From an archaeon (GTDB taxonomy: Archaea > Asgardarchaeota > Thorarchaeia > Thorarchaeales > Thorarchaeaceae), in NCBI GenBank assembly GCA_024276825.1, contig JAJRWI010000018.1, positions 1 through 45,461 of the forward strand: a DNA stretch of 45,461 nucleotides, read 5' to 3'. Positions 1 to 9,000 of the stretch are shown piece by piece (the first letter of the stretch is position 1; each line of letters starts with the position of its first letter). A program made the translations under genes and the position numbers. The notes below the pieces were generated by a model. The model ran no database searches. It had not been told where the DNA came from and was given only the letters and a program-made list of their open reading frames with translations.

Positions 1-857
1 ACTACATTAAGTGCCTTGTTCAGATTGATGTTCGAGTTTCTCCTTCGGATGCTCATATCAATCTCATTATCATCAGAGCTTCTCGCACTTATTCCAACAA
101 CAGAGTCTGTGACATAAGCTGCAAACTTGGCAGACTTTCCCCTGTATCCGTGAACTGGCATATCTAGGACATATCCCACTGGGCCACTTTTTTCTGCGTT
201 CTTTTGCACATATCTGAATATCTCATGTTCAATCCGCGTTGCACTGATTGCAAGGTTGACAATATGGTTCATGGAGCTTGGCTTTATGCCAAGAGTCAAT
301 CTGCGGGTCAGATCCTTTGACTCATGCTTGTAATCAATCTCTTGCAGTGCCTGCACAAGAAGTCCTGCTTCTAGGTATAAGGTTCGTTTGTCAAAATTCT
401 CAAACTCTCTACGGGCAAATGGGGTTTCATCACAATAATCACCAATTGCACCATACAAGGCCAAACGTAGGGCATGTTCAGGCAATCGGGCCTCAAAATG
501 GCGATAGACAAGTTCAGCAGCACAAGGGCCAATTTCGTGAATGAGTCTTATATGAGATGATAAATACCTCTTGTGTGAGGCTTCAAGGGGATGATGGTCT
601 AACCATATAATCTCGGTACTATCAGGAAATGTGTCTAGTGCCTTCTTGATGTGAGGAAATCGTTTCTTATTCACGGCAATGTCACTAATGATGACTGTTG
701 CAGGTCCGTCTTTTGCAACACGATACAGGTCCTGATGTATTTGAGAGGGACGGCTGAAATATAATGCTGATCCTGGGAAGGCCAAAAGACCTATGGCTCC
801 CGAAGTGATTCCATCCAGATCCCCGTGTGTTATGCATACTGTGGTCAAACTTGTCAC
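1..857 (-). CDS. DHH-family phosphoesterase (3' end cut by window edge)
   Basis: DHH-superfamily phosphoesterases are metal-dependent enzymes that hydrolyse phosphodiesters such as short RNAs, single-stranded DNA or cyclic dinucleotides. Translating the complement gives an open frame reaching the window edge with the N-terminal metal motif THGDLDG, then IISDIAVNKK and the hallmark DHH in IIWLDHHPLE. A GDYCDE stretch follows, and SSDDNEIDMSIRRR near the edge fits the start of a DHHA1 part. The frame has no ATG. It begins after the TAG that ends the upstream membrane-protein gene, and GTG at 857 is the first convincing start; TTG codons just upstream are alternatives. The gene is probably the last of the minus-strand operon or closely follows it. 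The substrate cannot be told. The family call is firm and the start is not. Confidence 0.85.
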   Translation of the reverse strand, partial: MTSLTTVCITHGDLDGITSGAIGLLAFPGSALYFSRPSQIHQDLYRVAKDGPATVIISDIAVNKKRFPHIKKALDTFPDSTEIIWLDHHPLEASHKRYLSSHIRLIHEIGPCAAELVYRHFEARLPEHALRLALYGAIGDYCDETPFARREFENFDKRTLYLEAGLLVQALQEIDYKHESKDLTRRLTLGIKPSSMNHIVNLAISATRIEHEIFRYVQKNAEKSGPVGYVLDMPVHGYRGKSAKFAAYVTDSVVGISARSSDDNEIDMSIRRRNSNINLNKALNV

Positions 858-950
858 CAACAATATCAAAGTGAATGCGAGATTTCTTATGGCATTTGTT
901 ATTGAGCAAAATGGAGAGAGATATTCAGTCAGAATATTAAGGTCTGTGAC

Positions 951-2327
951 CTATTGCTTGTACATCTCTTCAAGAACACGGTCCCATTCGTCCTTTTCTT
1001 CTTCAGACTTCTTTCGTTTCTTTCTGGCCCTCCGTGCGCGCTCTGCTTCCTTCTTCTTTCTTTCTTCCTCCTTCTTGCGTCGTTTGCGTTCAGCTTCAGC
1101 TTCCTTTGAGATTCTTGTTTCTTCCTCAACGTCACGCTTAGAGAACCAGCTTATGAGTAAGGCTGCGAACGGAAATAGGAGGAGTATGGGGACAAGAAAC
1201 AGCAACACTATTTCTGGTTGGTTGAGTTCAACACTGTTCAAAATGCCAGGGGGTAAATTAAATGGTGCCAAGAGAACTTGAGGGCTCATCAGTAAGAATG
1301 ACACAGTCACAACCAATATGAACCGTATAGCTGACCCGAGAATTGTAGACCCAATGATGTATGAGCCAGAGGGTGCAGATGCCTTAGCAGTGAGTTCATC
1401 ACGGGCATTTGGATCTGATGTTAATAGTTCATCAATATATATTTGCAATCGCCTAACATCAGCAATGGCATCCAAATTTTCAAGGCCTTCTTGCGAGCCA
1501 ACAATCTTGCGTTCTATTGCTTCACGAAGAAACGAGAATGCTGTTGCTCCAGTACTTCGCCCCATCGCAGTTGTACGGATCTTTTCACCACGTTCTATAG
1601 CATCTTGTTTTCTCGTGGCTTGCCTTAGAGCAAGAAGCTGCTTCTTCAGGGTTTCTTCTCTGTCCTCTACTGGCTTGCCTACCGAGTAGCTATAAATCAT
1701 CTGATAACTGATCTCGAGATATGCGAATGAAACAAGAGCGAGTATCTGCAAAGAGCCTGTCAAGAAAGTTATGAAGTTGGTGGGGTATGTTTCATAATTG
1801 GGAAGCGTCAGATGCCGAAATGCAGCAATTATCAGGATGGCTTGGATAGAAATGAATGCGCCTCCAACATACTTGTGCTCCATCCTTACTAGAGTCTGCA
1901 AGAAGAGCGCTACGCCTATTCCAGCACAGAGAAAGTAAAGGAACAAGAATGTGTTGTCTTGTAATATTCCAATGATATTGAGGAGATTAGCATTCAAGTT
2001 TGCAAACATCTCATTAATGTTTGTGACAGGTTCTGAAACACCATATGGCTGCATGTACCACATGCGAAGAACAACAGTGTTGTAAAGCCAGACAACCAGA
2101 TTAGTGGCAGGCGTTGGTCCCAGTAATATGAATGCAAACCCATAGATAATCATGGTGGATATGAGGAAAAAAATAAACGAGAGCAGTCTGAACACAGTGA
2201 CTACAAAGTCATAGGGAGCACTCCAGCCCCAAACACCATTTACATCCATTATGTTATAGACAAGATAGCACATGTATGCAAATGTGATTGTTGAGAGAAT
2301 ACGTAGAACCCATGTGACAACCTTCAT
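951..2327 (-). CDS. Polytopic membrane protein with charged C-terminal tail
   Basis: I do not recognise a named family. The 458-aa product has about seven hydrophobic segments: near residues 5-27, 38-68, 128-148, 155-175, 183-213, 320-355 and 370-393. A soluble loop lies at about 215-320. The last 60 residues are a Lys/Arg/Glu-rich, probably coiled-coil tail. Its ATG overlaps the stop of the DUF58 gene (ATGA), so the two are probably translationally coupled. It is the last gene of the MoxR-DUF58-transglutaminase operon, where other archaea and bacteria also often carry an extra membrane protein. A role as membrane partner of the MoxR/DUF58 system is inference from position only. Confidence 0.75.
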   Translation of the reverse strand: MKVVTWVLRILSTITFAYMCYLVYNIMDVNGVWGWSAPYDFVVTVFRLLSFIFFLISTMIIYGFAFILLGPTPATNLVVWLYNTVVLRMWYMQPYGVSEPVTNINEMFANLNANLLNIIGILQDNTFLFLYFLCAGIGVALFLQTLVRMEHKYVGGAFISIQAILIIAAFRHLTLPNYETYPTNFITFLTGSLQILALVSFAYLEISYQMIYSYSVGKPVEDREETLKKQLLALRQATRKQDAIERGEKIRTTAMGRSTGATAFSFLREAIERKIVGSQEGLENLDAIADVRRLQIYIDELLTSDPNARDELTAKASAPSGSYIIGSTILGSAIRFILVVTVSFLLMSPQVLLAPFNLPPGILNSVELNQPEIVLLFLVPILLLFPFAALLISWFSKRDVEEETRISKEAEAERKRRKKEEERKKKEAERARRARKKRKKSEEEKDEWDRVLEEMYKQ

Positions 2328-3646
2328 AGTAGAGCAGCCCCCTTTTGCTTGATCTTTGTGTATTGTTGAATGATCGTGGGTAGGAAGTCTTCAGGGCCCA
2401 CATTCACCACGGAGATGCCAAACCTAGACAGGGCACGGGCAATCTTGCTTCGCCGTTCCCATAGTTCCTCTTGAACAGCCTCTGCAAGCACTTTTTCCAC
2501 GGGGCCAAACTGTCCTACGGGGGCCTCGAACCATGGTCCGAATGGGCTTATCACCATAGCCTTGTGCCCGTTTGCAACAAGTGTCTTCATTGCGTTAAGT
2601 AGAGGAGCAGGTGACTCTTCAAGGTCGGTCATCCATATGAAGAATGTACGTTTGCGAGTTCGTGCAGTGACATACTCAATTGCAGCCTCAAAATTACTCC
2701 AACCATGGGGTTCAGCTCTTGCAAGGGCATCAAGCACATCATACATGTGATTGGGAAGTGCAGAGGGTGGAACATACGCATGAACAACATCCGAGAACAC
2801 ACATGTCCCAACCAGGTCTTTTCGTTCAAGACCCATATGAGTAAGCAGGACTGCCGCACGAATAGCATATTCCAACTTTGTGTTTTCTGGGTAGCCATTA
2901 CCCATACTTCCGCTGGAGTCAACCATACATATTATCTGAACATTCTTTTCCATCTCAAACTGCTTGACTACCATCTCACCTCGCTTGGCAGAGGTCTTCC
3001 AGTCAATCAGTCTAAATGGGTCTCCAACCATATATTCTCGAAAGCCTGCAAACTCAGTACCCATGCCAACGACTTTTGTCCTGTGCGCACCAAACATCAG
3101 ACCGAGCTGCCTTTGCTTGCCAAGTGCTTCAAGGCGTCTTACATCTTTCCATGTTGGGTAGACTAAAATCTCAGTGGGGGCCTCCAGTGATCTAGTGTAA
3201 TAGTGTAAGCCAAGCCGGTCTCGAATTATCACATTGGTGGGTCCAAGGATGTATCGACCTCGCATTCTGGCTTGCAGGATATAAGAGAAGGTCATGCTTC
3301 GGCCAGGTTCAATTCTTGAGGCCAAAAAATTCTCGCCAATTGCAAGAATCCATGTTTCAGGATATGCATCATGAACCTCAATGAAGTCAAAGTTTCTCCT
3401 TGATTTATTTGTAATCTTGACTCGAACCTGGAGAAAGTCGCCAGAGAATACCTTGGCCTTGTCAATACGGCGCTCCACCTCAAGACCAGCAACATTAGCA
3501 GTCAATGCGAAGAGTGGAAGTGTTACCACTAGGCCGACCAGTAGGTAAACACCAATCACTGTCAGGTACCAATTGGCAAAAGAGAACCCACTGGTTAGTA
3601 ATAAGACCCCTGCAAAGACTACTACGAAGCCCCGTTGAGTGAGCAC
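2324..3646 (-). CDS. DUF58 / von Willebrand A-type domain membrane protein
   Basis: DUF58 proteins are membrane-anchored proteins with a vWA-like metal-binding fold, almost always encoded beside a MoxR ATPase. They are thought to act with it in assembly or activation of envelope complexes. This 440-aa protein starts with two hydrophobic segments (about residues 6-48). A beta-rich region with GRYILGPTNV and RDRLGL follows, and then the DUF58 signature VGDPFRLIDWKTSAKRGEM. The vWA MIDAS motif DSSGSMG (DxSxS) is intact. The start is GTG at 3646, because an in-frame TAG lies shortly upstream and GGGAG sits 12 nt before it. It lies 27 nt behind moxR and overlaps the next gene by 4 nt. Confidence 0.92.
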   Translation of the reverse strand: MLTQRGFVVVFAGVLLLTSGFSFANWYLTVIGVYLLVGLVVTLPLFALTANVAGLEVERRIDKAKVFSGDFLQVRVKITNKSRRNFDFIEVHDAYPETWILAIGENFLASRIEPGRSMTFSYILQARMRGRYILGPTNVIIRDRLGLHYYTRSLEAPTEILVYPTWKDVRRLEALGKQRQLGLMFGAHRTKVVGMGTEFAGFREYMVGDPFRLIDWKTSAKRGEMVVKQFEMEKNVQIICMVDSSGSMGNGYPENTKLEYAIRAAVLLTHMGLERKDLVGTCVFSDVVHAYVPPSALPNHMYDVLDALARAEPHGWSNFEAAIEYVTARTRKRTFFIWMTDLEESPAPLLNAMKTLVANGHKAMVISPFGPWFEAPVGQFGPVEKVLAEAVQEELWERRSKIARALSRFGISVVNVGPEDFLPTIIQQYTKIKQKGAALL

Positions 3647-3673
3647 TTTTTCATTCTCCCGTTTCTTTTGATT

Positions 3674-4660
3674 CTACTTTGGACAGTCCACTTCGCCCAG
3701 TATTTTTGTGATCACACGTTCAACAGTCATTCCTTCCAGTTCAGCTTCTGGCTTCAGTATGAGCCTGTGATTCAATGTCTGAATACAGAGCTTTCTTACA
3801 TCCTCAGGAACAACATAATCACGCCCGTTCATGGCAGCTCGTGTCTTTGAGGCGCTCATCAGTACCAGAGAGGCACGTGGAGAGCCACCAAGCAATATCT
3901 GAGGATCATTTCTCGTTCTTACGATAATATCTCGAATGTAGTTGATTATGTCCTCTTCGAGATATACTGTTTTACAGGCCTGCTGCATTCTGACTAATGT
4001 CTGTGGGTCGGTTAGCACCCTCAGATCAGTGGCCTCGCCAATATGCTTTCTGCGAATGACTTCTGCCTCTTCACTGCTAGTAGGATAGTCAAGAATTAAC
4101 CTGAACATAAATCTGTCAAGTTGTGCCTCTGGAAGAGGATATGTGCCCTCTTGCTCCACAGGGTTCTGTGTTGCAATGATCAGGAAGGGCTCTGGCAGTT
4201 TCATGGTCACGCCCTCAATTGAAACCTGACGCTCCTCCATCACCTCAAGCAGAGCACTCTGCGATTTTGGAGGACAACGATTTATCTCATCAGCAAGGAC
4301 CAGGTTTGCAAAGACAGGGCCCTTTCTGAACCAGAACTCACCAGTCTGCTGATTAAACACATTGCTGCCTAAAAGATCAGCAGGAAGTGTGTCCACAGTC
4401 AGCTGGATTCTCTTAAACGCACATCCAAGAATGGAAGCAAAGGTCCTAGCCATGTAGGTCTTAGCAAGTCCGGGAACACCCTCAAGAACCACGTGCCCAT
4501 TGGAAAGAAATGCAATGAGCACATCTCGAAGAATGTCAACTTTTCCAACTATGACCCTACTACACTCTCTGACAATCTCGGAAGTCAATGCATGAACTTC
4601 ATCTATTGTCATTGGTGGACCCATGCTGCCTTTCCCTTGTTGTGACGCACCTAATGTCAT
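3674..4660 (-). CDS. MoxR-type AAA+ ATPase
   Basis: MoxR ATPases are chaperone-like AAA+ hexamers that remodel or activate partner complexes, typically containing vWA proteins such as the DUF58 protein next door. The 328-aa protein has Walker A GVPGLAKT, Walker B VLADEINR, sensor 1 ATQNPVEQEGTYPLPEAQLDRFM and the C-terminal lid with GGSPRASL. Its length is normal for the family. GAGGTGG lies 10 nt upstream of the ATG and overlaps the stop of the DUF4350-like gene, pointing to co-transcription. All catalytic motifs look intact, so this is presumably the active motor of the operon. Its true client is unknown. Confidence 0.95.
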   Translation of the reverse strand: MTLGASQQGKGSMGPPMTIDEVHALTSEIVRECSRVIVGKVDILRDVLIAFLSNGHVVLEGVPGLAKTYMARTFASILGCAFKRIQLTVDTLPADLLGSNVFNQQTGEFWFRKGPVFANLVLADEINRCPPKSQSALLEVMEERQVSIEGVTMKLPEPFLIIATQNPVEQEGTYPLPEAQLDRFMFRLILDYPTSSEEAEVIRRKHIGEATDLRVLTDPQTLVRMQQACKTVYLEEDIINYIRDIIVRTRNDPQILLGGSPRASLVLMSASKTRAAMNGRDYVVPEDVRKLCIQTLNHRLILKPEAELEGMTVERVITKILGEVDCPK

Positions 4661-4675
4661 CTTGTATGTTCCACC

Positions 4676-5308
4676 TCATTTTGTTTCGATTAGTAATGAT
4701 TGAATGTTTCTCATAAAGAAGAAGAGCTCCATGAGCTCATTCTCCTTAATTTTCATCTTTGGATTTGCAGATATCTCCTCAATCCGTCTGATCTTCCTGA
4801 GAAAGTCCGCCTCTTTCATGTTAGTGTCCTTGAATCGATATAGATCCCACACCTTCTTTACATCATATTGAGACCAAAGGTGTTTTTTCATGAGACCTCG
4901 GCGGAGCTTTCTATATAGCATCTTAATGACTCGTGCATAATTGCCTTCCGTGCGATAATACGCCATTCGTTCGCTGAAATATGTCTGTCCCCGCCTCATG
5001 AACACCTCTGATACACTCTTGACCTCAGGCTTTTTCATGTCTGGTAGATATTTCTTGATGCCCAGTGCAGTTGTCAGGGGGTAGAATGGTGCAAACCAGA
5101 TGTTTGTTGTCATCCATAATGCCCTGCCCAAGAATAGACCGTAAAACAGTTCAGCTGAGTTCCAAGGTTGTGCCAACAAAGACTCACAAAAGACAATTGG
5201 CACTGATCTGTCGTTCGAGGTCAACCAATGTATCACATTCATTCCGAATCGCTGATTGCCTGCAAATCTACTCCACATGTCATTATTGAAAGCACTTGGA
5301 TCGCTCAT
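4676..5308 (-). CDS. DUF4350-like protein, C-terminal fragment (frameshifted)
   Basis: This is the downstream half of a DUF4350-type protein split by a frameshift. The ORF begins MSDPSAFNNDMW, but the same frame stays open upstream to about 5410 and reads NVTSENPVPDDYEWKGRLPI, then AGAIPLGEGRLVAMSDPSAF. That is the usual way these proteins continue (a glycine-rich turn, then a D-P/S-xF-N motif). Next come a NVIHWLTSND segment, a hydrophobic segment around FYGLFLGRALWM, and a helical cytosolic tail with RxxRRGL features (YARVIKMLYRKLRRG) as in operon homologues. The fragment is followed directly by moxR. Read together with 5347-6066 as one gene; ATG 5308 is probably not a genuine start. Confidence 0.7.
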   Translation of the reverse strand: MSDPSAFNNDMWSRFAGNQRFGMNVIHWLTSNDRSVPIVFCESLLAQPWNSAELFYGLFLGRALWMTTNIWFAPFYPLTTALGIKKYLPDMKKPEVKSVSEVFMRRGQTYFSERMAYYRTEGNYARVIKMLYRKLRRGLMKKHLWSQYDVKKVWDLYRFKDTNMKEADFLRKIRRIEEISANPKMKIKENELMELFFFMRNIQSLLIETK

Positions 5309-5346
5309 AGCGACCAGACGCCCTTCGCCTAAAGGTATGGCTCCAG

Positions 5347-6066
5347 CTATGGGAAGACGCCCTTTCCATTCATAGTCATCAGGTACAGGGTTTTCAGAGG
5401 TGACATTGTTTCACACCATGCTCGCGTTGTGGTCCAAGCAAAGCCAGCTGCACCAAGTAGACTCCTAGGACTTATAGCAGATGCCCAATTCAAATGAAGA
5501 CCACCACTCTCGCGTATACCAGATGTGAGTTCGGGGGCTGCAATTGCACTCTGAAAGTCATTGATGACGGGCAAGCGAGGGCTCAGATCATATGAGTCAA
5601 GGTCATAAACCACGCCACCCGTGAATGATAAAAATCCCTTAACGCCATACTGCTCAAGGGCTGCTCCGCCAAAGAAGTCCAGCAGGTAGTTGTTAAGGAG
5701 ATAGAATGAAGCATTTGCGGTTCCAAAATCATCCGCAATTAATACGCTTCCACCTTGAGCCAAATGCGTAGTAATAGTGAGTATGGCATCAAAACTAAAG
5801 TCCCTGACAGGACCCATAATAACAAGACAGGCGTTCCCCTCATACCGTTGAATGACACTCATCGAGGACTGGATTGCCTTGACCTCGTATCCGTCATTTT
5901 CAAGTGCAGTACGAAAGTTCGATAGTCCGTTCCAGTTGTCATTGTAGATGCTGAAGTCTTGAGGGTAGTTGTTTCCGACTCCAAAGAGAGTGGATCCTAC
6001 AAGAAAGCCTATAGGAAACCACGAAAGGATGAATAGTATTATTTGAAGCGTTTGTTTCCAGCCCAT
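5347..6066 (-). CDS. DUF4350-like protein, N-terminal fragment (frameshifted)
   Basis: DUF4350 proteins are membrane-bound, encoded in MoxR/DUF58/transglutaminase loci, and carry a GATase/ThuA-like domain of unknown function. The 239-aa frame has an N-terminal membrane helix (about 7-29). A domain follows with NDWNGLSNFRTALENDGY (position a deadline-style alpha/beta fold), LVIMGPVRDFS and LAQGGSVLIADDFGTAN, the last matching the family's gGxvliaddfG signature. The frame ends at TAG 5347 after an unfamily-like stretch, while the biologically sensible continuation is in another frame (see 4676-5308). The ATG follows the giant gene by 14 nt with GGTGA as ribosome site. The break lies between 5410 and 5347. 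It could be a sequencing error, a real mutation or recoding. Confidence 0.75.
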   Translation of the reverse strand: MGWKQTLQIILFILSWFPIGFLVGSTLFGVGNNYPQDFSIYNDNWNGLSNFRTALENDGYEVKAIQSSMSVIQRYEGNACLVIMGPVRDFSFDAILTITTHLAQGGSVLIADDFGTANASFYLLNNYLLDFFGGAALEQYGVKGFLSFTGGVVYDLDSYDLSPRLPVINDFQSAIAAPELTSGIRESGGLHLNWASAISPRSLLGAAGFAWTTTRAWCETMSPLKTLYLMTMNGKGVFP

Positions 6067-6080
6067 CTTGTTTCACCAGG

Positions 6081-9000
6081 TCATGTTGTTGGCACGAGTG
6101 GGGTACTCTCCTCAACTCGTGGGTAGATGTCCGTGAATATCTTGATTGCTAGGTCAAACTTTTCACGGGTGATCTCATGGTTGGAGAACCGTGCTTCTTC
6201 ATATATTTGCACGAATTTCTCAACCACATCCATGTCGAGTGGGAGCACCTTGGACACGCGTTCCAAGAATTCACGTGCAGTTTCAGAGTGCATCCGCTCA
6301 GCACCCACTTTGATGCCACAGAGCTGTTCAAATGTGCGATATGCGAGGGTTATCGCGGCACTATATTTGCCGGCATCACGTAACTTCTGAATGTTTCGGA
6401 GTTTAGTCGCAAAGTCAATGGAGGGCCTTGAAACCTTTCCCTGAAACATTCCTTTCACGAAGTAGAGATAGAGCAGGACAATCACTACTGCACCTGCAAG
6501 TGCAATGAATGGTATAATATCCGTGAGTTGCATCGTAAAACCACCAGTTTGTGATATTGTTATGTGTGTTGGGTTGAGTGTGATATCAGAAACATCCGAT
6601 ACCAGGGTGACTTGGAAGTAGAAGGTTCCTTCTCTTCGTGGTGTTGAAACACCCCGGTATACGAAATGACCCGTATTGTCAGTATACACCTCTACTGTCC
6701 GGGTCCCATTAAGATCAATTCTAATGAGTCTATTTGCGATTGGAATTCGTGTTGCTGTGTCTGCAGAGTCATAGAGGTTGCCTTCAATAACCAAGGACTG
6801 GTTGGGGGCGACCACACTTGGCGTGATGGGTTCAAGATATACATCCAAGAATACATGAATCACAGTGTTTCCTGTGTTTCCAGATGAACCATTGTAGGTC
6901 GTCGTACTGTCAAATGATGCGGTTAAATAAAAGAGACCGCGTTGACTCCAAGAGGAGGGTAGGTTCAGGGTTGCTGGTGATGAGTCATATATTATAGTGG
7001 TATATAGTGGGGTTGAGTTGAAGTAGAAAGTAATGGATTGAGGCAGGATTGAAGTCCCTGAATCATCAACTAGTCTAACAATAACCTCAAAGGCTTCGCC
7101 AGGCATTATGTCATGACGATTACTGAAGGACACCTCAAGTGAGGTTGTGGACATCACTGTAATGTCCAAAGAATCAGGAGTGCCAATAACGTCATAATAT
7201 GTGGCATTAGGGCTGGTACTATCAATGTCAATGCTGATTGTGTGGCCCCCAAGATTAAGATCGGATTGGATATCAAGGGTCACTGTGAATGATCCGTCCG
7301 TGTTGGTTGTAAATGTAAATTGATCCACACCATCTAAAGTTAGAACGAGAGGAATGTCAGCACCGAAGCCATAACTGTTCCCTGCCCACCCAGAAATGGC
7401 GATAGATGTTCCCCTGAATACTGTTGTGTCATCCAATGGGTCAAGTGTGAGTTCTACAGCATCATACACATCAATGGTGATGATTGCAGTCATGTTGTAT
7501 TCAATGTCTTGACGTAGAGTCCGGTCCACTTCGACGTAGAAATCGTTGGCACCAAGGACATGGCTTTCGTTGAGCGAATAATAGAACTCGAAATACCCGT
7601 TGACTACATCATCAATTGTGACTGAGTCGACTACATGAGCGTTCCATACTAAGTTTACCACATAGCCGACCATTGCAGATCCATTCAATGAGAAGGTCAG
7701 ATTTCCATATATGTGGACTGTGTCACCACGATATAGTGGACTGGGAGCTGTGTAGTCCGACTCGAGGTTCACTGGAACATATTCAATGGAGATTGTGATA
7801 ATTCCAGAATAACCTGGTTGAATATAGCTCTTGTTGGGGGCACAATAGGCCATTATGTCAGTTGAGCTCACTGGTGTGTCATCAGGAATCGCAAAGTCAA
7901 ATTGATACCAACCTGAGGCATCGGTCACTATAGTGGTTATGTCAATCCAGCCTTCAGAGTCTGTGGAGTGATCCCACATAAGTGTGACACTGGCCCATGC
8001 ATAAGGAGTGCCGTTGTCCAGATACACATAGCCAGATATGTTAAGTCTATCATCAAGATAAGCTGTTGGTGATGGGTCAACGATAATAGTCCAAACAAGT
8101 GTATATGCAGTGATTGAGATTGAGAGTGGAGAGGTAGTAGAGCCAGATATCCAGTTCACATTTGAAACAAACTCTAGCGTGATATCATAGGCTCCAAGTG
8201 TGGTGTTTTCAGGGATCACCCATCGGAGGATGAACTGCCCATTTTGTAACGTTGTATTTGAGCCAATAAATGATCCACCAAAATACACATTGACTGCTGC
8301 ATTATAATAGGGTGTTGGACCAGATGAGTAGAATAGTGATGCATTAATCAGCAAGGTTTCTGTCGGGTGATAATTCAGTCCTGTTTCAATCTGAAATGAT
8401 GAAAACAGGGTAGCCCATCGTTTCAGCGTGACCGTTTGTGATGGTGATGTCGTATTGTAGAAGCTCACATTGCCTGACCATGTTGCAAATATGTCTGCAG
8501 TGAGAATTGTGAATTCGTCCATTCCGGAATATGTTGTGGAAAACTGGCCAGATGAGTTGGTGAACACCCAGCCAATATTGATCGTTGTACCATTGCCAAA
8601 ATTCCACCAGAGAGTTATGTTGGCATTCCTGATAGCACTGCTATTATGCTGAAATATCAGGGATCCTGTAATCTGGATTGTTTCATTGAGATATTGTGTC
8701 AGGGGAGAGGGGGCTATGGAGAGCGTAGCACTGTAGAGGGTTATTGAGATGCTGGTTGAAGAAGATGTTGCATTGTTCCATAATGGATTTGTGTTTATGA
8801 ACTGTGCCTGAATTAACACCATAACATCCATGTCTGCCCCTGGAGTGAGATTATAGTAAAAGTTGAAATAGCCAGTACTATTGGTGATGTAGCCATAGTA
8901 GGTTGTCTGGGAGCCATCATTCCAGATTATGTCAATAGGTTGTCCAGCAAGGGGAGAACCGTTTACCTGATAGGTCAATTGCCCATATACATGTACTACT

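Noticed and set aside
793..1281. Plus-strand 162-aa open frame
   Set aside because: Antisense to the DHH and membrane-protein genes; Ser/Phe-rich composition mirrors the Lys/Arg/Glu codons of the real coiled-coil tail.
5347..5410. Programmed -1/+1 frameshift
   Set aside because: No classical slippery heptamer with downstream pseudoknot is obvious; error or mutation is simpler, though not excluded.
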